Source: Terriglobia bacterium (GTDB taxonomy: Bacteria > Acidobacteriota > Thermoanaerobaculia > Thermoanaerobaculales > Thermoanaerobaculaceae). Taken from it: DNA of 64,000 bases. The first letter of the stretch is position 1. The number at the start of each line of letters is the position of its first letter. The position numbers and the translations under genes are program-made. The notes under the pieces were generated by a model. It searched no databases. It worked only from the letters and a program-made list of their open reading frames with translations, and had not been told where the DNA came from. Below are positions 1 through 6,860 of the stretch, piece after piece. The DNA lies in NCBI GenBank assembly GCA_020073245.1, contig JAIQFQ010000001.1, positions 480,001 to 544,000 of the forward strand. The letters run 5' to 3'.

Positions 1-2
1 GG

Positions 3-1109
3 GCCTACGTCAGGTCGCGCTGGGCTTGGAGTCCCTTCGCGATCGGCGTCGCCATCGTCGCGCGCCCTATCTTCGCGCCGGCGTTGGTAGCGTTCATCGG
101 CGGAGCGAGGTGGAACATAGGCATAATCGGCGGGGCGGTGGCCTGGGTGCCGCTTGGGCCGGGAGAGGTGTACCGTCCGGCGTACGCGGTCAGCAACACG
201 TACATCCGGAACGTGAACATCACCAACGTCACGAACGTCACCAACATCACGAACGTTACGAACGTGACCAACACGACGGTCATCAACAACTACCGCAACA
301 TCAACGTGCACAACGCTGTGATGGCCGTGCCGGTAACGGCGATGGCCGGCGGTCAAAACCTCGCCCGTGTGGCTGTGCCCGTCACGAGGCAGCAGCTCAT
401 GGCGGCACCTGCACCCGCCTTCGCACCCCATATCGCGCCGACCAGGGAAGCCGTGATCGGTGTCGGGCTGCACGGCAGCGCGTCTGGTCAGATCGTCGCG
501 CCGCCTCCGAGGCTGCTGAACCGACAAGTCGTCGCGAAGATCGCACCGCCACCAAAGCCTATCCCGTTCGCGGCCCAACAGCAGGTCCTGGCTGCGAACA
601 ACGGAACGCCTCTCGAGCTGCAGCAGCAGGCGCAGCTCCGCCAAACGACGCAAAGCCTACAATCCACCGGCGCGGGCCAGTTTAGACCGGCCACCATCGG
701 CACCGGTCTCAAGCCAGTGCGGGCCAACCTCGCGCCTGCGATAAAGGTGGCGCCGGTGTCGGGCGGTGGTTTCGTGCAGTTCGAGTCGCACGGCACCACC
801 GACACGATGCAGACCACCGGCGCCGGCCAGACCACCTCGGGCGCCGGGACGGGGGGTCACACCACGTACCACGGCACCACCGGGACGACGCAAACCACGG
901 GCGCCGGCCAGACCACCTCGGGCGCCGGGACGGGCGGCCACACGATCTCCCGCGGCGCCACCGGCACGACGCAGACCACGGGCGCCGGCCAGACCACCTC
1001 GGGCGCCGGGACGGGGGGTCACACCACCTACCACGGCACCACCGGCACGACGCAGACCACAGGTACGGCAAAGGCGCCACCGACACCTAAGCCAACGCCG
1101 AAGCACTAG
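3..1109 (+). CDS. DUF6600-type Asn/Thr-rich protein, 5'-truncated by the window edge
   Basis: The reading frame is open from the first bases of the window, so the true start lies upstream; 368 residues are visible. The visible N-terminal part carries a WVPLGPGEVY segment followed by an Asn-rich string built from NVTN repeats, the usual C-terminal signature of DUF6600 proteins, which are probably secreted or surface exposed. The middle is rich in Ala, Pro and Gln. The last third is a Gly/Thr-rich tandem repeat (see the repeat entry), ending in a Pro/Lys tail. No enzyme motif is seen and the function is unknown. The family call is fairly firm, the role is not. Confidence 0.7.
   Translation, partial: AYVRSRWAWSPFAIGVAIVARPIFAPALVAFIGGARWNIGIIGGAVAWVPLGPGEVYRPAYAVSNTYIRNVNITNVTNVTNITNVTNVTNTTVINNYRNINVHNAVMAVPVTAMAGGQNLARVAVPVTRQQLMAAPAPAFAPHIAPTREAVIGVGLHGSASGQIVAPPPRLLNRQVVAKIAPPPKPIPFAAQQQVLAANNGTPLELQQQAQLRQTTQSLQSTGAGQFRPATIGTGLKPVRANLAPAIKVAPVSGGGFVQFESHGTTDTMQTTGAGQTTSGAGTGGHTTYHGTTGTTQTTGAGQTTSGAGTGGHTISRGATGTTQTTGAGQTTSGAGTGGHTTYHGTTGTTQTTGTAKAPPTPKPTPKH
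792..1067 (+). repeat. 81-bp in-frame tandem repeat, about 3.4 copies
   Basis: Units begin at 792, 873, 954 and 1035 (the last partial). Each full unit encodes 27 residues of the form GTTGTTQTTGAGQTTSGAG followed by TGGHTTYH. Copies differ at only a few positions, and copy 2 has ISR in place of TYH. Near identity at the DNA level points to recent expansion or homogenisation, and copy number is likely to vary between strains. Confidence 0.9.
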
Positions 1110-1247
1110 ACAACGACTCCTCTGGAAGACGGACATCGGAGCCGGATCGGCCTGTTGATCCGGCTCCATGAGTCCCACGGTTCCGGCTCGGGGCAGGAGA
1201 TTCGGGGGTCGGCCGCCCTTCTCATCTGGAGGGGCCGGAGCGCCGGC

Positions 1248-1949
1248 TCACAACGGCGCGAGGTCTGTGAGCCTAGCGATTCGTCCGCGGTGATGACTCA
1301 GGCGGTGGACGGCCTTGCCAACAGCGGACAGCGCGCCGTCGGGGCCGACCCGGAGCGCGGCACCGGTGGGTATCCCAAAGCCCACGGTCTCGTCCGTGAG
1401 CGCCAGGAGCGTGCGGAGTTCCTCCCAATCGTCCGACTCGGCGTGCGTATCGCACACCAGCGGTGCCAGGGCCATGCAAGGGAACGTCTCCACGCTCGCG
1501 TCATCACGCGGGTCCGCCCAGCGCACCCAGCATCGCGCCAGCATGATGCTGCCGGCCGATAGACCGAAGAAACCCTTACCGGCAAGGTAGAGGTTTCTCA
1601 GGTATGCGGAAAGCCCATGCCGTTCGAGGTGTTTCATTCCAGCTTCGACGTCCCCACCGCTGATGAACACGATGTCGCAGCTCTCGAGCACGGCTCGAGC
1701 CTCTGCAACGTCGGAACGTGGCGAGGCGAGCGGAACAAGTCGCACCTCCCCCGCGCCGGCTCGTTTGAAAATGGCAGCAAGCCAGCGGAAGAAATCCCCG
1801 TCATCGTCGCTGGCGACCCCGACATACGCGACCGAGGGACGCTCCCTCCCCGCGTCGGCGAAGACCGCTTCCAGAAGAGACTCCGGACGCTGGCGAGCGG
1901 TTCGTTGTCCCCCGCCAATGAGGTGGATCGGTCTGGTCGATCCTCTCAT
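1248..1949 (-). CDS. peptidase family S51 (cyanophycinase / dipeptidase E-like) protein
   Basis: 233 residues. The fold starts at once with IHLIGGG, the first strand of S51 proteins, which is why the ATG at 1949 is preferred over an ORF extension reaching 2054 inside the neighbouring gene. The nucleophile elbow reads FGLSAGSIML, with Ser as expected nucleophile, preceded by the ISGGD strand; a downstream CDTHAESDDW segment supplies a candidate His. Known members hydrolyse Asp-X dipeptides or cyanophycin; the substrate here is unknown. It is the last gene of a three-gene minus-strand cluster, 40 bp after the SufS-like gene. No strong ribosome binding site is visible before 1949, so the start is moderately sure. 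Confidence 0.75.
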   Translation of the reverse strand: MRGSTRPIHLIGGGQRTARQRPESLLEAVFADAGRERPSVAYVGVASDDDGDFFRWLAAIFKRAGAGEVRLVPLASPRSDVAEARAVLESCDIVFISGGDVEAGMKHLERHGLSAYLRNLYLAGKGFFGLSAGSIMLARCWVRWADPRDDASVETFPCMALAPLVCDTHAESDDWEELRTLLALTDETVGFGIPTGAALRVGPDGALSAVGKAVHRLSHHRGRIARLTDLAPL

Positions 1950-1989
1950 CGGGTCGTCCGAGGCTCGGCCGTTGTCGTGGCAGAGCGTG

Positions 1990-3213
1990 TCACCCGACGA
2001 TCTCCCGCAGTGCTGACACCACGCGCTCGACCTCGTCGTGAGTGTTGAAGACACTGGCGGACACGCGGACCGTACCCTCGAGGTTCAGACGGTGGTGCAG
2101 GATGTGGGCGCAATGGTAGCCGCCGCTGACCAGGATCTGATGACGGTCGCACAAGAGACGCGCAACGGACTCCGGCGCAAGGCCGGAAGCATCCAGGACG
2201 AACGTGACGAGCGCGATTCGCCGCTCGACGGGTGCGGAGCCTGCCACGACACGAGCCCCCGGTACGGTACGCAGCCCCTCGATCAGATGCTTCCCGAGTG
2301 CGTGCGAGTGTGTGCTGACGGTGTCCATGCCGAGGCGGTCCAAATAGGAGACCGCGGCAGCAAGTCCGATCGCGCCCTCGATGTTTGGCGTGCCAGCCTC
2401 GAAGCGCAAGGGAACGTCATGGACCTCGAAGCGCTCGTTGCCGTGGTACCGCACCATTCCGCCGCCAGTCTGGTACAGAGCCAGGCGCTCGAGCAGCTCG
2501 CGCTTGCCGTAGAGCACACCTATCCCGGACGGACCCAATAGCTTGTGACCCGAGAACACGAGGAAGTCACAGTCCAGCGCCCGGACGTCGATCGGCACGT
2601 GGCTCGCGCTCTGTGATGCGTCGACAAGCACGGGCAGGCCGCGCGAATGAGCCGTCGCGATCCACGATTCGATCGGCGCCACGACGCCCGCGGTGTTCGA
2701 GACGTGCGCCAGCGCAAGCAAGCGAGTTCGGTTCGAAAGCGCTTCCCCGACGTCGTCGTAGAGGGGGTAGCCGTCCTCGCTCAGGCCTACGGGTACGGCG
2801 CGCGCATGCACACGCCATGGGAGGAAGTTGGAGTGGTGCTCGAGTGCGGGCAGCACGACCTCGTCGTCGGCTTTGAGTCCCAGACCATGGGCGACAAGGT
2901 TGACCCCTTCGGTCGCGTTGCGCGTGAAGACGATCTCAGCAGGCGAGGCGTTCAGAAACGTGGCGATCCGGAGTCGGGCGGCCTCGTACTCCCCAGTGAT
3001 CTCGTCCGCCAGGGTGTGGACGCCCCGGTGAACGTTGGCCGTGTGACCGCTCAGGACCCGTGTGATCGCGTCGATGACACACCGTGGCTTGGGTGCTGTC
3101 GAGGCGCTGTCGAGGTAGACGATCGGATGGCCGTCGATCGTGCGCTCCAGGAGCGGGAAGTCGGCCCGGGTGTGAGCCAACGGTTCGCGCCAAACCGGCC
3201 GGGGCGGGGTCAC
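1990..3213 (-). CDS. SufS/Csd-like class V PLP enzyme (cysteine desulfurase family)
   Basis: 407 residues, the length of SufS. Visible catalytic features are the His of ALEHHSN (about 126), the PLP lysine in FSGHKLLGPSG (K224), and the persulfide cysteine position in GGYHCAH (C368). The region before that Cys reads LVSGGYHC, where E. coli SufS has VRTGHHC, so the substrate-carboxylate Arg (R359 in E. coli) is replaced by Ser; a second Arg in TVRVSASVFNT is kept. This could mean a cysteine lyase or desulfurase with an unusual substrate. GTG start; it overlaps the upstream PaaK-like gene by 4 bp (GTGA), indicating translational coupling. No suf or isc genes are nearby, so a housekeeping Fe-S role is unlikely. 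Confidence 0.85.
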   Translation of the reverse strand: MTPPRPVWREPLAHTRADFPLLERTIDGHPIVYLDSASTAPKPRCVIDAITRVLSGHTANVHRGVHTLADEITGEYEAARLRIATFLNASPAEIVFTRNATEGVNLVAHGLGLKADDEVVLPALEHHSNFLPWRVHARAVPVGLSEDGYPLYDDVGEALSNRTRLLALAHVSNTAGVVAPIESWIATAHSRGLPVLVDASQSASHVPIDVRALDCDFLVFSGHKLLGPSGIGVLYGKRELLERLALYQTGGGMVRYHGNERFEVHDVPLRFEAGTPNIEGAIGLAAAVSYLDRLGMDTVSTHSHALGKHLIEGLRTVPGARVVAGSAPVERRIALVTFVLDASGLAPESVARLLCDRHQILVSGGYHCAHILHHRLNLEGTVRVSASVFNTHDEVERVVSALREIVG

Positions 3214-4592
3214 TTGAAGAGTTCCTCCGAATCCCAGTCGAACGTGGTCCGGGCCAGTCGGAACTTCCCCGACTGCTCCGGCGAGAGAGCCGACACGCTT
3301 CGCTCCGTGATGTCGGCCTCTGCCCCATAGACGGTGCGCATGGCCTCGTGAAGGACCTCGGCCGTGGCTCGCGCGGCCTCGGCGTCCGCGACGTAGCGGA
3401 TGGAATACTGGCGCGGGCCTGATTGCTCGACCTGATAGTTCACGACGCCCTCCGCAACCGAGAGCGCGTCGTCGAGATCCTTGACCGTCACCGCACGACC
3501 CTGCAGATCGAACGTGAGATCACGGACGCGGCCTTCGATGGCCTCCACCGTGAGGCCTTCCGTGCGGCCACACTCACACGGTGGTCCGTGGTGGAGACGC
3601 GCCAGGTCGCCGACATCGAACCGAAGCAGCGCGAACCACGGGTTGTCCAGCGTGGTGACGAGGATGCGACCGACACCCACATCACCGCGCGAGGCACGCA
3701 CGGGTTGAATCTCCACGTGACAGGTGGCGGTGTTCTGGTGGAACCGCCCCGCCTCGCACCTGGTGAAGACGTGGCCGGTCTCTGTGGATCCGTACGAACT
3801 CACCACGGGAACGCCGGGGAACAACCGCAGGATCTGGCGATAGTGCACGCACGACGGGAACTCGTAGGTAAGCACGATGCATGCCGGCTGATGGACCGGC
3901 AGTTCGTCAAGCAGGCACGCACGCGCGAGGATTGCCAGGTAGGCCGGGTCGCCCTCGATGACTTCGGGTCGAAACCGATTGAGCTCGTCCACCATGCGTC
4001 GGACCTCGCGAGCGTCCCATGCCGTCGGGTCGAACGCCTGATTGAGGAAGAGCAGATCGCTTACTATCCGCTCCTCCATCGGCACGCGGCCGACGTGGCA
4101 GAGCTTGCCGGCACAGAGCGGCGAGGTGAGCACGGCCTCGCGGTGTCGGCAGCCGAAGGCGCGAGCGAGGGCCGGGTGGAGACGAGCGGCCTCGTTCTCG
4201 GAACGGTCCCACCAGGGTTGGTGCCAGATGATCGAGACACGGTCCGCGGCGGTCCCGCTCGTCGCGACCAGCTCGATCTCTCCCGACATGAGACCCGCCC
4301 GCCCATCGTAGCTCTCGTGCATGAATCCGAACGGTACGTTGGCCCGCAGGTCCTTCTTGAAGAGGATGGGGAGCGCCTTCAACCGTTCGGACGCCGACTG
4401 CGAGGGGCCGGGGTCACTCTCCCTCCAACCTCGATAGAAGGGCACGGACGAAAGAGCCCCCTCGAGTGCGGCCGTACATCGGGAGTGGATCGTCTCAGGC
4501 ATCGATGCGGTCGGTCTTCCCAGTAGGGCGTCGCCCCGTGCGTTTCCGGCCCGCCTTTGCTCCCCCGTCACGGCGTCATGATACTGGTTCAC
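3210..4592 (-). CDS. PaaK-like (phenylacetate-CoA ligase family) adenylate-forming enzyme
   Basis: Up to 460 residues. Motifs of the ANL superfamily are present: the phosphate loop VATSGTAADR, the A5-type motif SSYGSTETG, a FDVGDLARL region with the ribose-binding Asp, and a C-terminal SGKFRLART segment that can supply the catalytic Lys. It should activate a carboxylic acid as an AMP ester, possibly passing it to CoA, an amine or a thiol. There is no attached carrier domain. The GTG at 4592 gives the longest frame; an ATG at 4502 is an alternative and fits the usual PaaK N-terminus better. First gene of the trio with the SufS-like and S51 genes. Confidence 0.75.
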   Translation of the reverse strand: MNQYHDAVTGEQRRAGNARGDALLGRPTASMPETIHSRCTAALEGALSSVPFYRGWRESDPGPSQSASERLKALPILFKKDLRANVPFGFMHESYDGRAGLMSGEIELVATSGTAADRVSIIWHQPWWDRSENEAARLHPALARAFGCRHREAVLTSPLCAGKLCHVGRVPMEERIVSDLLFLNQAFDPTAWDAREVRRMVDELNRFRPEVIEGDPAYLAILARACLLDELPVHQPACIVLTYEFPSCVHYRQILRLFPGVPVVSSYGSTETGHVFTRCEAGRFHQNTATCHVEIQPVRASRGDVGVGRILVTTLDNPWFALLRFDVGDLARLHHGPPCECGRTEGLTVEAIEGRVRDLTFDLQGRAVTVKDLDDALSVAEGVVNYQVEQSGPRQYSIRYVADAEAARATAEVLHEAMRTVYGAEADITERSVSALSPEQSGKFRLARTTFDWDSEELFK

Positions 4593-4732
4593 GCGCGACG
4601 GCTCGACACCGCGGGTCCGTCAACTCGGTATCGCCCCCACACCCCAACCCCCAACCCCGTCTGTGGATTCCAGGCCTGGAAAACCTCGTGACGAAGGCCT
4701 CTCCGTCGCCTGCCGCACGCGCTCGCCGACAA

Positions 4733-5674
4733 TCACCACAGCGTAGAAACGAGGGCGCCCGCCGCGGCGCCTGCTGCCGCGCCCGCCAGAAACCAACCGA
4801 CGCGCGAACGCCAACTCTGGGACGGCGCCGCTTGGACGGGCGCGGTGGCCTCCGATAGGGCAAACGCGACGTCGAGCGCGGACTGCAGGCGCTGGTCGGG
4901 ATCCTTCTCGAGGCACCTTCGGATCACCCGGCTCAGCGCGACGGGAACCTTTCCAGCAGTCGATTCGATCGGTAGTGGGTCCGCGTGCAGGATCGCACCC
5001 ATGGTTTCGCCAACCGTCACACGCCCGAACGGCCTGTTGCCAGTGAGCATCTCGTGCATGAGGGCACCGAGCGCGAAGATGTCGGTTCGGGCGTCCGCGA
5101 GTTGGCCCATGATTTGTTCCGGCGCCATGTAGACAGCCGTGCCGATCAGTCTTTCCTCCTCTGGCGTGGGCTCGACCCCGGGCCGGGGCTCGCGGCGGGC
5201 CAGGCCGAAGTCGAGCACCTTGACGCCGCCGTCGACGAGCAGGAAGACGTTCTCGGGCTTGAGGTCGCGGTGGATGATCCCTTTGGCGTGGGTTGCGGCC
5301 AGCCCCTTCGCCACCGCCATTGCGATCGCGACCGCGGTCCGCCATGGAATTGCGCCGTGCGCCATGCGCTCCCTCAGCGTCTCGCCTTCCAGCAGCTCCA
5401 TGACCGCATACCGGACGGCGTCGTGTTCGCCGACATCGAAGATATTGAGGATGTTGGGGTGCGCAAGCGACGCCAGGGTGCGCGCCTCTTGCTCGAAACG
5501 CGCCAGCTCTTTGCTGTCCTCGGCCAATCCCTTCGCGAGGATCTTGACCGCGACGTCTCGCGCGAGCCGCTCGTCGCGGGCGCGGTACACCTCCCCCATG
5601 CCGCCCGTCCCGAGGAGGCCGACCACCGTGTACGAGCCGAGCCTAGCGCCGATCTCAAGCGGCATCGGCCCCAC
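4733..5674 (-). CDS. Ser/Thr protein kinase with C-terminal membrane anchor (PknB-type)
   Basis: 313 residues. A full Hanks-type kinase domain covers residues 13-270: glycine loop GTGGMGEVY, VAVKIL lysine, catalytic loop HRDLKPEN, DFG and APEQ. Residues about 289-311 form an Ala/Gly-rich transmembrane helix ending near the C-terminus, so the protein is anchored in the inner membrane with the kinase in the cytoplasm and essentially no extracellular sensor. It is transcribed divergently from the SDR gene across a gap of about 110 bp. Substrates cannot be inferred from the context. Confidence 0.92.
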   Translation of the reverse strand: MGPMPLEIGARLGSYTVVGLLGTGGMGEVYRARDERLARDVAVKILAKGLAEDSKELARFEQEARTLASLAHPNILNIFDVGEHDAVRYAVMELLEGETLRERMAHGAIPWRTAVAIAMAVAKGLAATHAKGIIHRDLKPENVFLLVDGGVKVLDFGLARREPRPGVEPTPEEERLIGTAVYMAPEQIMGQLADARTDIFALGALMHEMLTGNRPFGRVTVGETMGAILHADPLPIESTAGKVPVALSRVIRRCLEKDPDQRLQSALDVAFALSEATAPVQAAPSQSWRSRVGWFLAGAAAGAAAGALVSTLW

Positions 5675-5782
5675 CCGGCGACCCGCAGCTCCACCTCATC
5701 ACAGGCGACAGCATAGCCTGGAACGTGCCCCTCCCCAACCGGGCTATGGCGGCGGTACCATCGTGTTCCTGGGGGATCGATC

Positions 5783-6502
5783 ATGCTTGACCTTGCTGGC
5801 AGGGTGGCTCTGATCACGGGTGGGAGCCGGGGGATCGGGCGGGCGATTGCGCGGATGCTCGCCGAACACGGCGCCGCCGTGGCAATCGGCGCCCGCAACG
5901 AGGCCGGTGTCTCCCGCGCCGTCGCCGAGATCGGGGCGCTCAACGGAGGCCGGAGCGCAGGTATGCCTTGCGACGTGCGCCGCTGGGAGGAGTGCGAGCG
6001 GCTCATCGGCCACACCGTCGCGGCGTTCGGCCGGCTCGACATCCTGGTCAACAACGCCGGAGTCGGGGTGTTTGCGCCCGTCGAGGCCATGAGCCTCGAG
6101 GAGTGGCACCTGCAGATCGCGACCAACCTCGACGGCGTGTTCCACTGCTGCCGCGCCGCCCTCCCCCATCTCAAACGGGCCGAGGGTTGGATCATCAACG
6201 TCGGCAGCCTGGCCGGCAAGAACCCGTTTGCCGGGGGCGCCGCCTACAACGCCACCAAGTTCGGGCTCCTCGGCTTCTCCGAGGCGCTCATGTTGGAGGT
6301 GCGGCACTCTGGCGTCCGCGTCTGCTGCGTCATGCCGGGGAGCGTCGCCACCGAGTTCGCCAGCGATCAGACAACGGGCGCTGACTGGAAGCTGCACCCG
6401 GAGGATGTCGCCGAGGTCGTGAGGGACCTCCTGGCATTCCCGGCCCGCGCGCTGCCGAGTCGGGTCGAGATCCGCCCGTCTCGCCCGCCGAGCAAGCCGT
6501 AG
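5783..6502 (+). CDS. SDR family NAD(P)-dependent oxidoreductase (FabG-like)
   Basis: 239 residues, a classical short-chain dehydrogenase. It shows the cofactor motif TGGSRGIG near residue 12, NNAG, the serine of INVGSLAG and the catalytic pair AYNATKFG (Tyr-x3-Lys). Members reduce ketones or oxidise alcohols, and 3-ketoacyl-ACP reductase is one common activity. It stands alone here without fatty-acid or polyketide genes, so the substrate is unknown. It starts 109 bp from the divergent kinase gene. Confidence 0.88.
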   Translation: MLDLAGRVALITGGSRGIGRAIARMLAEHGAAVAIGARNEAGVSRAVAEIGALNGGRSAGMPCDVRRWEECERLIGHTVAAFGRLDILVNNAGVGVFAPVEAMSLEEWHLQIATNLDGVFHCCRAALPHLKRAEGWIINVGSLAGKNPFAGGAAYNATKFGLLGFSEALMLEVRHSGVRVCCVMPGSVATEFASDQTTGADWKLHPEDVAEVVRDLLAFPARALPSRVEIRPSRPPSKP

Positions 6503-6860
6503 ACCGCGCGGACCTGGGGCCGGGGCGTGCCCGTAGCCGGGCCCGGCGTCGCTCCGCAACGGGAGTCATCGCACCCCTTCCGTCAAGCTTCCACGGTGGT
6601 CTCTGCATCCCCTTCCGTCGGCCTCCAAAGCTGGCGCACAATAGGCCGTCACGTCGCGTCCGCAGTCTGTTCCTGGGGAAGAGCGGCGCTCGCTGCGGTG
6701 TTGAGGCACAGGGCGACGCGCAGGCAGGCGTTACCTCTCACCACGCCGCGACCTGTCATCCCCCAAGCCCGCTACGGCGCAACGTGACAGGGAGGTCGAC
6801 GGGGGTGGCCATGGGCAACCGCCTGCACACGGCCTCGGGTGAAGAAGGTGGGGTGCGAGG
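6503..6860. other. 358-bp intergenic region between the SDR gene and aceE
   Basis: No coding sequence, tRNA or convincing sigma-70 promoter was recognised. GC-rich complementary stretches near 6515-6545 might act as a terminator for the SDR gene, but no T-run follows. The last 60 bp are purine rich and lead into the aceE start. Regulation of aceE is therefore not readable here. Confidence 0.4.

Noticed and set aside
792-1067. Tandem repeats considered as a CRISPR array
   Set aside because: The units are adjacent without unique spacers and are in frame within a coding gene.
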